From Riptortus pedestris (lineage: Eukaryota; Arthropoda; Insecta; Hemiptera; Alydidae), in NCBI GenBank assembly GCA_019009955.1, contig CM032228.1, positions 131,799,001-131,863,000 on the forward strand: a stretch of 64,000 nt of DNA, read 5' to 3'. A program made the translations under genes and the position numbers. How positions within the stretch are numbered: position 1 is the first letter of the stretch; every line of letters begins with the position of its first letter. Below are positions 23,452-34,642 of the stretch, piece by piece. The notes beneath the pieces are model-generated. The model ran no database searches, was not told the DNA's origin, and worked only from the letters and a program-made list of their open reading frames with translations.

Positions 23452-23988
23452 ATATCCTGTTTTCCACGCAGAGTATCCCACTAACGTGGGCATTTATTTA
23501 AATGTTGTGTGCTCCATCCTTTGGATACTACACACATTTCAGTAATTATATTTGAGTAAAAGTTACGGTTTGTCCGCCGACCAAGTTCCGTTTTGTAAAG
23601 TAATATACTTGATGAGTTTTGTTCTGGGTCTGTCAAGTAATGTACAGTCATATAAGAGGTGGTCATATGTCTGTTCAGACTCATTGCCACATTTACACGT
23701 ATTTGTGTTTGTTAGTTTAGTTTGTGTTAAATTTGTACAAGTAAATTTTCATAGGCCCATGTCCTGATATAAATTGTATTTGTTTAGGATTGCTAAGTGT
23801 TATTTTTTTGTCTCTGGTATATATTTGATATGTACTTATGTAATTGTCGTCCTTTAGTAGTGTTTGTCCATCATTCTTCCTTTTTTTTATAAGATTCATC
23901 TATCAAAATAGTTTTAATGGTCTGTTTAGTCAGTTTAGAGTATGTAATAGGTATCGGCTCGTCTCTTGAAACTGTATTTGCAAATACA
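23452..23988 (-). mobile_element. I-like LINE, 5'-truncated 3' end
   Basis: On the minus strand the 5' boundary at about 23988 lies in the end of the RNase H domain (region equivalent to DRLANTASRDES of the larger copy). The C-terminal Cys/His motif is legible: CKCGNESEQTYDHLLYDC (23697-23645), a C-x-C...H...C pattern typical of LINE ORF2 ends. The 3' UTR then matches 26465-26560 (AGTATCCC.CTAACGTGGG). Frameshifts are present; it is not a working gene. Confidence 0.75.
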
Positions 23989-25387
23989 GTTATTTTATAT
24001 AGTGCACCAACAAAATAAAGTAAGTATTAACGAAAAATTAGAATACTTGGAGAAAGTTTTCTTGAACTTCGAACATTACTCCGAAAATACGAATAAAACG
24101 AAAATACTCTTATTTGAAATAAAACATTAAACGTAGATCAGCTCACAAGTATTAAAATTGTTTTTTTTAAAAAAAGATTATATCTGGTTTGGGGCACGTT
24201 TGAGTTAACAATGGCGATACACCCATGGAAGTCATTTGGAGAATCTTATGGGGACGGTAAGAGACGTAAAACAGAAAAGCAACTTAGTTCATCGGGCACG
24301 GATAAATTCATTTTTCTACCCAGGTGCATTAACTAGTTGGAATAAAAACACAAGCTTCGAAAATATTATACCTTTACAAGCACTATCGATGTTTGTTGTA
24401 GCCGGTATAGGAGCTGCAAATTAAGCAGCTGAATCCTTGCTACTCGATTCTACAAAGGGGGAAAATGGAATGCTGCACAGGATATAACCGCTATCAGGAT
24501 ATTTCTCCATTACTTTTTCGGATGATGAAATAGGCCTGGAGAAGGAAAGAATTTTTATCAGACGAAGATTCATGCCAGCATCTCCTAAATAAATTGTTAT
24601 TACTATAAACATTTAGGGGCGTGTGTGTGTATGTGCATACATATAAAATTTATGATACTTAATAATATGAATTCTACTACTTTTAAAAACTCTTTGTATG
24701 CTCTTAAAACCCTTAATAGCTGCAGATAAACACATCCCGAGTCGGAAATTACAAAACTAATTTAAAAATTAATCCTTTATATTTCGATGGGAAACCATCT
24801 ATTCTAAACATAAATTCAGAATGCGAATGGCTGCATATTAGCTATGTATGCTTCAAGACTCGTTCTATGTGCCATATGAAAAAAAGTTAGGAATATTTAG
24901 GAAAAAATTTAATCAAATCTTTATTATATATATATTATATTATTATTTCCACCAATGGACAATTTTCATTCCAAACTGGTTAACGGGGGGTAGCAAAGTC
25001 AAATATATATATATATATAAAACGTACTTTTACGAAACTCTCTGGGAGTTTTATCACTTGAACTGAGCTTTATAAGTATCTAAAAAAAGAAAAAAGATGA
25101 AAGATTCAAGAGAAAAGAACTCACAAATAACATTTCCACTCATTGTTTCCTTTCTACAGAAAAGCAACTCTACTCTACTTTAGTCTTTCATCTTTCTTTT
25201 AAATTAGCTGTTAACTGCAGTTCAGTGGCACAAACACACTCTTACACTACGCGAATATATTACTCTATACATTCTTGAAAGTCTATATTTAATTTTTTAA
25301 TATGTAACGAGTCTATATTTAATTCTGAAAATGTATCTGTAGTTATGTCTAGGGAACCAGCATTTATTTCCTTTATAATCCCTTCCT
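23989..25387. other. Unassigned intronic stretch
   Basis: No gene recognised. Short frames at 24236-24424 (+) and 24612-24421 (-) have no recognisable motif. Short TG and TA runs lie near 24618-24640 and 25000-25018. Confidence 0.4.
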
Positions 25388-25868
25388 TTTAGCAGATTTC
25401 CCTGCTATAAGAAAAATCAGCTATTGAGGTCGTACTCATGACGCGATTTTCGAAAAATGTGTTCAAATGTCCATCGATCCTACACAGGAGATGACGAAAA
25501 TGAGGTCCGTTGAATACTGAGGGCCATAGAGAGAGAAGGTTTAGAAGTGGGAATTTCGAAAATGCGACATATCTCCGTTACTATACGTCGGACCAAAAAC
25601 TCGTATAGAACCAATCTTATTGCAAATTAAATTTACTATAAATATTTTCATATACATTTATTCTCTATCCTCAATACTAACCCAGATATTTGCATTTTTA
25701 TTTAGTGTGTGCGGATAACGGACGAGATGAGATCGGCTGATGTCGGTTCTATTCGTTACTTTCTGCCGAAAGCTAGTTCGACCGTTTCCGTAACTGTTCG
25801 ACTCCCGTGCAATTGCTTGACGTGGGAAATCTGCTTAGTTTACGCAGCCGCTGCTGCGTGACGGACTT
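25388..25868 (+). mobile_element. Family A copy lacking the microsatellite
   Basis: Both ends present: TTTTAGCAGATTTCCC at 25388 and the hairpin GCAGCCGCTGCTGC then GTGACGGACTTA at 25845-25868. A deletion after GAGGTCCGTT removes the AT tract and next segment. The 3' hairpin loop is expanded by a CTG duplication. Confidence 0.85.
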
Positions 25869-25915
25869 AATACCCTCTCCTGGTTATTTATCCAGTAGCT
25901 GTAGCCGTTATTCAG

Positions 25916-25966
25916 CCACCCCCCCCCCCCCCCACACCCCCCTCCCCCAACCCCCCCCCCCCCCCG

Positions 25967-26011
<45 letters not shown>

Positions 26012-26174
26012 CCGCCCCCCCCCACCCGCACCCCCCCACCCCCCCCACCCCCCCCCCCCCCCACCCCCCCCCCCCCCCACCCCCCCCCCCCCCAACCCCC
26101 CCCCCCCCCCACCCCCCCCCCCCCCCACCCCCCCCCCCCCCCACCCCCCCCCCCCCACACCACCCCCCCCCCCC

Positions 26175-26206
<32 letters not shown>

Positions 26207-26222
26207 ACCCCCCCCCCCCCCC

Positions 26223-26254
<32 letters not shown>

Positions 26255-26430
26255 ACCCCCCACCCCCCCCCCCCCCCCCCCCCCCCCACCCCCCCCCCCC
26301 CCAACCCCCCCCCCCCCCCACCCCCCCCAACCCCCCCCCCCACCCCCCCCTCCCCCCCCCCCCCCACCCCCCCACCACGCCCCCCCCCCCCCACACCCCC
26401 CCCCCCCCACCCCCCCCCCACCCCACACCC
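25916..26430. repeat. ~510 bp poly-C tract with isolated A (poly-G on minus)
   Basis: Almost pure C with A every 6-20 bases and rare G/T. The poly-Pro and poly-Gly frames overlapping it on both strands are shadows. It lies between a family A 3' end (25868) and a LINE 3' end (26455). Real tract or read/assembly artefact cannot be decided here. Confidence 0.9.
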
Positions 26431-26454
26431 ATAAATTTAGTAGAAACATTCAAC

Positions 26455-28620
26455 ACAAAGATTACTCCTGTTTTCCACGAAAAGTATCCCTCTAACGTGG
26501 GAGTTTATTTACGTTTTGTGCGCTCCATCCTGTGGATACTAAACACATTTCAATAATTGAACAATAATAATTCGTATACAATAATTATAAATATAATAAA
26601 AAAATAAAAAACATATGTAACATTACATATGTGTATAAACTGTAGATGTAGATCTAAATTATAGTGTCCAATTCGTGTATAAATGCCTTAATCCCTTTGA
26701 GTATAAGTTTCGGTTTTTCCGTCGGCCAAGATCCGTTTTGTAAGGTAATGTGCGTCATAATTGGTCCGTCAAGTAATGTACAGCCAAATAAGAGGTGGTC
26801 ATCTGTTTGGTCTCATTGTCATATTTGCATGTATTTGTGTTTGTTAGTTTAAATTTGTACAAGTAGCTTTTTGTAGGACCATGTCCTGATATGAATTGTA
26901 TTTGTTTAGAATTGCTAAGTATTATGTTTTGTCTCTGGTATATAGTTGGTATGTACTTATGTAACTGTCGTCCTTTTGGAGTGTTTGTCCATCTTTCGTC
27001 CCACTTTTTTATAAGATTCGTCTACCAAAAATTTTAATGGTCGTTTAGTCAGTTTAGAGTATGTAATAGGTCTTGACTCGTCTCTTGAAGCTGTATTTGC
27101 AAGTCGGTCTGCAGTATCATTTCCTAAATTTCCCGAGTATCCTTTTATTGTCACTATTACATTTTTCTGTCTACATAATGTGATTGGTCTTTTGATCTGT
27201 TCCGTCTTCTCGTTATGATTTTCGTTATTGTTAGCGCGGTCTTTGTTAACTTTGCTGTCTGTGTAGATTATACTAGTCTCTAAATGTTACTTGAAATGTC
27301 GTGCAGTGTTTTGAGTGGCTCAGTAATTGCAAGGTTTTCTGCTTGATCATTTGTATATAGTGTTTGTAGTCTATATTGTCCTCTATGTATATTTCCGTCT
27401 TTTAAAATGATGTACGCACACCCAACGCCATCCTTGTTTTTGCTTCCGTCAGTGTATAAATGATATATCCACATTATGTCTAGATTGTCTAATGGTGTAC
27501 TGTAATCCTTTAGGTGTAACCAGTAAGTATGTCTGACATATTTTTCTATTTCGTATGTAAAGTCTTGCGGGATTTCACTCAATTTCAATAATGTATGTTG
27601 TCTTATCATTTCTTGAACTTTGATGTAAATTGGCATAGTGTTTGCTAATACACATGATGATACCTCAAAGGATAAAATACGATATCCTTCAGCAATTTTT
27701 AACGCAATTACCCTTTGCACTCTCTAATTTTTTGACATTTCTTTCACACCCAAGGCATATTTCAATTCCATACGTCAATATGGGGAAAATCGCCACTTTG
27801 TATATTGTAGTCAGAGCGTCGGATTTAAGACCCCAAGACACTGGCAGTCATCGAGAGTCCATTTATTTTTGAGAGCAGACTTGTTTGTAAGTTAGTAATG
27901 TGATAGTTCCATGTCAATTTTCTGTCTATGTGAAGTCCAAGATATTTTAAGATATGTTTTTCTTGTATTGCCACTCCGTTTAATTTAATGTCTATAGCAG
28001 GTGTAATTCTTTGTCTTGTAAATAGGGTTTAAGATGTTTTTTTAGATTAAATTTGAGTTTGTGTTGTTTAGCCTATTCACTGATTAGTACCAAAACAGCG
28101 TTAGTAAGTTGCGTGATGTGAATACGTCTATTCCAATAACTATAAGTAAAATGTCGTCTGCAAATGCAATGAATTCAGTTCGTTCTGGTAGTACTGTTTT
28201 AAATAGACAGTCCAAAATGTTTTTCCACAGTAAAGGTGATTGTTGTGTGTACCGTAGTGTTTTGAAGGGTCATGTATACAATTCGATTATTGAGATAGTC
28301 AATAAGTAATTTGTAAATGTTTTGTGGGCATTTTTGTTTATATAATGATTAGAATATCGAAGGTCACCAGGCGTGATCGAAGGCACCTTTAAAATCCATC
28401 GAAACAATCACAATATGTTTCTTTTCCGTTAGATTCGTTCGTCGTAAGTTAGTTATTCTGTATCAACAGTACTTGTTTGTGGTGTGAATCCATATCGATT
28501 GGGTGCATGTCTGGTAAGGTTAACATAAAGTCTGGAATTAATAATTTATTCTAGGATTTTGCCTTTAACTGGAGTAATACTTGATGATACTGACTCACAC
28601 AAAGTGAGTACTCGAAAACC
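26455..28620 (-). mobile_element. Decayed I-superfamily-like LINE (RT and RNase H)
   Basis: Read on the minus strand from right to left. Start of the RT domain: ITPVKGKILE then IINSRL (28590-28530). RT motif: MDFKGAFDHAWW (about 28402-28365). Catalytic motif: FADDILL (28176-28150). RNase H: YTDGSK (about 27461-27438), QAENLAI (about 27340-27320), IIYTDSKV (27271-27245) and GNDTADRLA (27130-27105), which supplies the family's D-E-D-D residues. Then a frameshifted C-terminal Cys/His motif near 26840-26780 and a 3' UTR ending about 26455. Known: RT followed by RNase H in one ORF2 is typical of I, LOA and related LINE groups. Several stops and frameshifts, no endonuclease or ORF1, so it is a 5'-truncated dead copy. 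The 3' end sits 25 bp from the poly-C tract. Finer clade assignment is not possible by eye. Confidence 0.85.
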
Positions 28621-28679
28621 TTAAGATCTTTGGAGTTGTTGGATACGTTTTCTGTCCAAAGACGGGCCCTTTTCATTAC

Positions 28680-28760
28680 AAAAAAGGTCCATCTCGCACT
28701 GGCTGCGTAAACTAAGCAGGTTTCCCTCGTGACGTTTAACAATAGATAAATATTAAATGA
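28680..28760 (-). mobile_element. Family A 3' end fragment
   Basis: Reversed 3' end only: AGGTCCATCTCGCACTGGC hairpin, then TAAACTAAGCAGGTTTCCC and GACGTTTAACAATAGA. The rest of the element is absent. Confidence 0.75.
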
Positions 28761-30551
28761 ATAAATACAAACGATAAACCTCCCGACGGAAGCGTCTGAA
28801 ATGTAAACAAACAGGTCCGCCAACCTCATACCGGAAAGAAAAACAATTGCTGAGATATATCAGAATATAACATATTAATTTTATTGAAAACTATTCTCTA
28901 TATCTTAGTACTGTAATTTGTAGTGAATCAGAATAATTTTTATCTCAATCAATCAAATTTTAGTAGTCCAAGCACTTAAGACGGGGTAGGAGTCATCAGA
29001 ACATATTTGCATGTATCTCGTATAATAAAGGTCTCTTGAAAACAATATCTGGTATTTAAGCTTCGAATAATGTGGTTTATTACATATCAGACAATTGTTT
29101 ATGTAACATAAGTGGAATGGGGGTTTTGCTGAAGGCTAAAAACTGAAAAATGCAAATATATCGATTAACCCTCGATACAATTTGTATCAAGGAACATCAA
29201 ATGTATTACCTATTTTAAATATTCCCATAGTCATGAGGTAGGTCGAAAAATGTTGCAACAATATATATTAAATTATACTTCACAGAATTTTCTCTAACTA
29301 ATGGGTTAACAAAGTTATTTGTATTTTAGCGTTTTCTGCATTACAGAAAACATATTGGCAATAATTCCGTGCTTTAGTTTGCCATCAGGATTCATTTGGT
29401 ATTTAATTTCAATTTTTTTTCTTAATAACAGAAACCTAGCCAGATAAATTAAACTTTATGGCTCTATTTTACAAAGAGATAAATATCAATTACATTAATA
29501 CATTATTGATGCTCCCTCTCAAGCGTTCGATGACATAACTAAACCCGGAGGCGCCCTCTATGAGAAACTTCCTTGAAGCCTCAGTTCAGTAAAACTCCGG
29601 TAGGTTGTGCGAGCTGCTCTGTAGCACGGAGAACCTAACCAAGCAGTTATTGGATCTTATTCTGTTTTTGTTCTTTAAATATGAAATCATTTTGATACGT
29701 CGCAAGGTTTTCTATTTGCACGTTTTTATTAATGGAAATTATAGTTGCATCGTGGAAATTATTTGGGAAAATTTGATGAATATCAAGTTTTAGACAAATG
29801 GGATCATCAAAACGTACTGATTTTCTTAAGAAGTACTTTGGAAAGTGCAACTATGGCTTTAAGCTACTTGATCTGAAAGAGTCTTATAACGTTTAACTCT
29901 ATATCCTATTATATATATATATATATATATAAAGGGATTTTTTTAATCAAATCAGTTTGGAAATATTTCAATCATGGAAGGAATATTGTTCACCAATTGA
30001 CATAAATAGATCATGGGCATGAGCTTATAAAGTAGTAGTTAATAAAATAAAATCTCAATTGAATCTTGAAATTATTAAGAAATATGTCGGCACGTATACC
30101 AATAATCTCATGGAGGTACTGGAGTTTATTAATGATATTGTGCCCGAACATAATCTACCCACATGTAATACAGTTAATAATCAAATTCAAATAAAAGGAA
30201 ACTATTTATTTAATACTATAGATTATATTCCATTAATAGTCATTATAAGCTTTGATTATAGAGACAGTCATAGTGCAGTGTAGTGCAAGTGGTTGGTTTC
30301 AGAGGGAGTGTAGTATGCAAAATATGAAGAAGGCATTATAAAATATAAATAATGATTTAGGTCTTCAAATGCTTTTTCCAAATTAATCAACATCTGAATT
30401 AAACGCATATTTCTTATATTAGTGGAGGCGCCAGATGGAGTTGAGTATTGCAAAATATGAGGACTGAATTGTGTAAATTGAACTAAGAACAACTTGCAGA
30501 TTATGATTCTGGATGTAGCCTGGTTATTTTGATCCATTTATTATTTATTTA
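28761..30551. other. Unassigned intronic stretch
   Basis: No gene recognised. A short (TA)n run is at 29909-29932. Open frames at 29605-29850 and 30059-30537 overlap on both strands and show no motif. Confidence 0.4.
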
Positions 30552-30552
30552 T

Positions 30553-30780
30553 GGGGCTCAGGTTAACCATGTGAGTTAAAGCATTTTTCTTAATCTCACA
30601 TGGTAAACCTAGAGTGGCGAGTTCAATCCCCGCTGGGCATTAGGGTGCATTAGGAATTTATTTAGTGACGGAATTTATTAAATAAAATCCTTAGTCCCAT
30701 CCTGGCTAGAAAATGGTGGTAACCTGTAAATAACCCGCCCCAATTAGCCTCAGTGGCAAAAATAAATAATAATATTTATA
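30553..30780 (+). mobile_element. tRNA-derived SINE, complete + copy
   Basis: Starts GGGGCTCAGGTTAACCATGT, then the complementary CATGTGAG / CTCACATG arms, GAGTTCAATCCCC (box-B-like), the body AATAAAATCCTTAGTCCCATCC, GGTAACCTGTAAATAACCC, and the tail AAATAAATAATAAT. Confidence 0.8.
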
Positions 30781-31095
30781 ACCTCCCGCCCCTCCCCCCT
30801 AGATAGCATGTAAATGAACAGGATAATTGCATTACAACCATTTTTATGATTGTTTTAGTGACAATATCTGATTGTTTCTTATAATTCGAGATACTAATAG
30901 CTAATCAATAGAAAAAAAAGTTAAAAATAAAAACAAGAATTGTTGATAAAAAATTATTAAAAAGCTAATTTTACCGTAATTCATCCAAAACAAAAATGCC
31001 AATTATCAATTTACCACATCTTTTTTCATAGCCTAATAAGGTGTAATCAATGGGCTGCCGTACATTTGTTTGTGCTGAACCTCTTAACAAATGTA
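30781..31095. other. Unassigned intronic stretch
   Basis: Short C-rich run at 30783-30800, otherwise AT-rich; nothing recognised. Confidence 0.4.
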
Positions 31096-31195
31096 AATGC
31101 AGAGCATCTCATGTCGAAATTACTTTTAATACATTTAATCCAAAGTCGATATTTTATAACGAAATTAATTTATACCGAAGTTCATCAACAGTCAA

Positions 31196-31255
<60 letters not shown>
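31096..31255 (-). repeat. Unknown repeat G, arm 1, with 57-nt poly-T
   Basis: The reverse complement (poly-A, then GTTGATGAACTTCGG, TTAATTTCGTTATAA, GGATTAAATGTATT) matches 31958-32075 in opposite orientation. The poly-T at 31199-31255 corresponds to the A-rich stretch next to the other arm. Confidence 0.7.
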
Positions 31256-31258
<3 letters not shown>

Positions 31259-31957
31259 AAAGGTGCGAATTGTTTATAATTTTGACAGTAATAAATTTGA
31301 AAACTTTATATCTATTTCTGGAAAAGAAACTTAGCACCAGACAACAATCGTAGTACAAATCGCTCATTTTCCTACGTACTTATCATAGTCTCTCCATTTT
31401 CTACTATAGTATATTGCGAAGAAAATTCATCATTAAGTTCACAGGTGAAAATATTTTAATGAGCAGAGTTCTCGTTCACATTGTAGCGAATTGATAGCAT
31501 TGAAGTGGATTTTGTCCATAAGCACCAATGCTTACTTCGAATGATTACTTGGATATGGATATTATGCCACATATTTCACGCAGTAAAAATCAGTCAGGCC
31601 ATATCATAATCCTAAGCTCTGATACAGCTTTTTTTTCATCCTGGGAATTATTTATGGGATAAGGTAGCACGTCTGGGTTGTTTAGGCCTATGGTCCAACT
31701 GTTCTTATAAAGAGAAATACATTTAAGGCTGTTACTTTGCAGACGAATTCCTTGGCAAAAGTATTTTGTTGTATTTTGCCAGAATTACATTCTGTGTAAA
31801 GGGTTGCAATTCGACTAGAAGATTGGGTTCTGTGGTGGGGTGGTTTAAAAGCTGCATCGTTGAATTTTCTAGAAAAATATCTGAGTCATTTAGGAAACCC
31901 ATACTTAAGTGTCAACCAATTAATAGAATTAGAAACCAATTGACCTTTTCTAAAAAA
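31256..31957. other. Spacer between the repeat G arms
   Basis: About 700 bp with no recognisable gene or repeat. Confidence 0.4.
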
Positions 31958-32075
31958 ACAAAAAACAAAAACAAAAAAAAAACAAGAAATTAACTGCTGA
32001 TGAACTTTGGTTTATTAATTTCTCATAATATTGGCTTCGGGTTAAATTTATTGAAAGTAATTTGCACATTTGGGA
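31958..32075 (+). repeat. Unknown repeat G, arm 2
   Basis: A-rich start (AAAAAACAAAAACAAAAAAA) then CTGCTGATGAACTTTGG, TTAATTTCTCATAAT and GGGTTAAATTTATTGAAAGT, the inverted counterpart of 31096-31198. Confidence 0.7.
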
Positions 32076-32135
32076 TGTATAAAATATAAATGGAACAAAA
32101 AACTTCCTGAAAAAATCCAGAATCATAATCTGCAT

Positions 32136-32300
32136 GCTTTTAGCAAATTTTCCTTAAGGAAAATCAGCTATTGAGGTTGTACTTACGACGCGATTTTCGA
32201 AAGATTTCTTCAAATGTCCATCGATCCTACCTAGTAGATGACAAAAAGGAGGTCCGTTCAATATTTTTTTTATATATATATGTGTGTGTGTGTGTGTGTA

Positions 32301-32331
<31 letters not shown>

Positions 32332-32334
32332 GTA

Positions 32335-32365
<31 letters not shown>

Positions 32366-32370
32366 GTGGG
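32136..32370 (+). mobile_element. Family A 5' part with TG microsatellite
   Basis: 5' end TTTTAGCAAATTTTCC through GGTCCGTTCAATA, followed by a short TA run and a (TG)n tract (32281-32369) where most copies have AT. Its presumed 3' end is at 33512-33555. Confidence 0.75.
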
Positions 32371-32379
32371 TAAGATATA

Positions 32380-33200
32380 ACAAAATCAGGAAAAAGGGAC
32401 AATGTCTGTACTGTGCATATGTGGACTTTAAACAGGCTTTTGACTTTGTTAACCACACTCGCCTTTGGAGAAAATTGCTGAAATTGGGCGTCAGTTGCTT
32501 TTCCAACTATATTGTAAAGAAAATGGCTTACCTGTGAACATAAGTAAAACTAAAATACAAATTTTCCACCTCAGCCCGAAACACAAATCTCACCCACAAT
32601 TCTTCTATGAGAATGAACCGTTAGAAATAGTAAAGCAATACGCATATCTTGAGTTACATTCTCAAATACTGGGCAAATCTTACAAACTGCCAAGAACCAA
32701 ATTACAGAATCAAATCAAGCAATAGCATCACTTCGCACCGTATTGGAACACAGCGTATTGGGAAACAAAGACAACAACTACTCCACACCATAATACATTC
32801 TGTCCTTCTATATGCAGCTGAAATATGGGCTATTTTTCATCCAGAGTTCGCTGAACAAGTAACATCTCTTTACTATAAATCAGTGCTGTCTCCCCAAATC
32901 TACACCGTACTATTTCATCCGACTAGAAACTCAAGACTACTTTGTTCAACTCCAGACCATTCAGAGAATTCTTCGTTGGTGGAACAAAATTTTAAATATG
33001 GAAGACATTGATTCTTTGTCGGTCAACAAAGCCAAATTGAATTGGGTCACACCAATTAAAATTACTCCTAGCTAAGTTTGGACGAGAAGAACTTTTTACA
33101 CTACAAGCACCTCTAAAAGGTGGCGCATTGGAACCTCTCTTGTGCAATATCAAGGAAGGTTTAGAAAGAAAGGACTCTGATAAAGTAGTCTTCCACTTTT
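32380..33200 (+). pseudogene. Decayed LINE reverse transcriptase fragment
   Basis: Frame at about 32400-32480 reads YVDFKQAFDFVNHTRLWRKLLKLG, a typical non-LTR RT finger/palm motif. After a jump, QLLFQLYCKENGLPVNISKTKIQ (about 32495-32560) and the Y-AYLE block correspond to the segment well downstream of the catalytic YADD motif, and LLHTIIHSVLLYAAEIW (about 32780-32830) to the conserved C-terminal LLYGSEIW-type motif. The segment with YADD is therefore deleted, and frames shift at least twice. Function lost. It lies between the 5' and 3' remnants of a family A copy and differs from the I-like LINE at 26455-28620. Confidence 0.75.
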
Positions 33201-33511
33201 AGTCACATATATCAACATATTTATGGTTATAATAAATACTTACAATACAGAATTAATATTGAGAAAATAAGAATAATCAGCCAACTAACTAAATAATATC
33301 TGCAAGTACATTCACGAAGCAATAACACTAAGGTTATCAGACATTACTGGGAGCGCGCAGGAAGGAGCACGATAAGAAGTATGTAATTTCAGCTCCTCAC
33401 TAAATACGTATACATATAAAAATACTTATACAAAGACTTCGTATTACTTCGTACTACGGTAGAAATAGAGAATCCGTGTCGTTATATCATCAGCACTTCA
33501 TATACCAGCTC

Positions 33512-33555
33512 TTGGGAAATCTGCTCCGTTTACTCAGTACCTACATGATTAAACG
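33512..33555 (+). mobile_element. Family A 3' end remnant
   Basis: GGGAAATCTGCTCCGTTTACTCAG followed by a degraded hairpin (TACCTACATGATTAAACG). It may be the far end of the copy starting at 32136. Confidence 0.55.
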
Positions 33556-34642
33556 ATGGATTGTTTTTGAAAGACATGATTCTTTATTTATTTTTTTCTG
33601 TGATAATTTACACGTTCTATAATGAAATTAAGCAACATATTAAACTTGGCGGTTGACTTTTGAGCTGATCTCTTGTTATCATTTGTTATGCATAATGGCG
33701 TTATAAACTTTTATTAAAAATATTTGTTTTTATTCCTCAACGAATTGACGATTTTCCTATCCGTTTTAACAAAGATCCTATAAAATGAATTAATATTTAT
33801 TTCTTATATTAATTATACAATTAATACAATGAATATCTGATGAAATAGCACCCTTAAGCCATTATTTTATTATTATGAAATAAATAAGAAGTAGGTCGCT
33901 GCTTGAAAGAAGCATATTTTGTAGATTTACTGCTTTTTTCCTTCTAGTTTTTACTTTCCACTAAAAGGGATTTTTTAGAAATGTTCATTCCCAAAAGGAG
34001 CTGTAATTATCTCTTTGAACCTTCAGCAGCCCCCTCGCCACACTTTTTACTTAATAGTCCCACTTTATCGCGAGGGACCACTGTGCTTTTTATAGTAGCT
34101 TTTATGCTACTTTTTAATCTCATATCCTATAATAGAAATTAAGTTACATTGTACTCTAAAGCGTATTAAATCTTTCTGGAGCTTTAACCGTTTTGTTGTA
34201 TAAACCAGCTATTGTTATTTTTAGATTAAATTTTGTTGCTTTCATTGGAAAAATGGTATTAAGCAGGTTACTTTTCAGAAAATGTTGAATTTAGCTTCAT
34301 TATGAGGTTAGGTTTTTAAATAATTTGTTTTATTAACTTATTCTTCCAAATCTTGTTTGGTTGTTATTATAATTAACCTTATCAAATCAAATGTTTCTCT
34401 GAAATTTTTGTAGCTGTTAGGGAGCTTGTATTTATGGAGCATTGATCGGGAGTTGATATGGATGGGGTAGCATGAAGGAATTTTATGGCGAGGCAGGTCT
34501 GGCATTACTGACACTGATAGTAATTCGAGTGGCCATTCCGTTCATCTATAGCTATTCCATGGATCCATCCTCACTCCTCTCTTCTTCCTCTACTACTCCA
34601 CTTATTTACTCCTTCCCAATATCGCTGTTAGTTTCGTATTTT
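33556..34642. other. Unassigned intronic stretch
   Basis: AT-rich; no gene or repeat recognised. Confidence 0.4.

Noticed and set aside
25807..26556. Long poly-Pro (+) and poly-Gly (-) open frames
   Set aside because: They are direct readings of the poly-C/poly-G tract in several frames; no stop codon can occur in such sequence.
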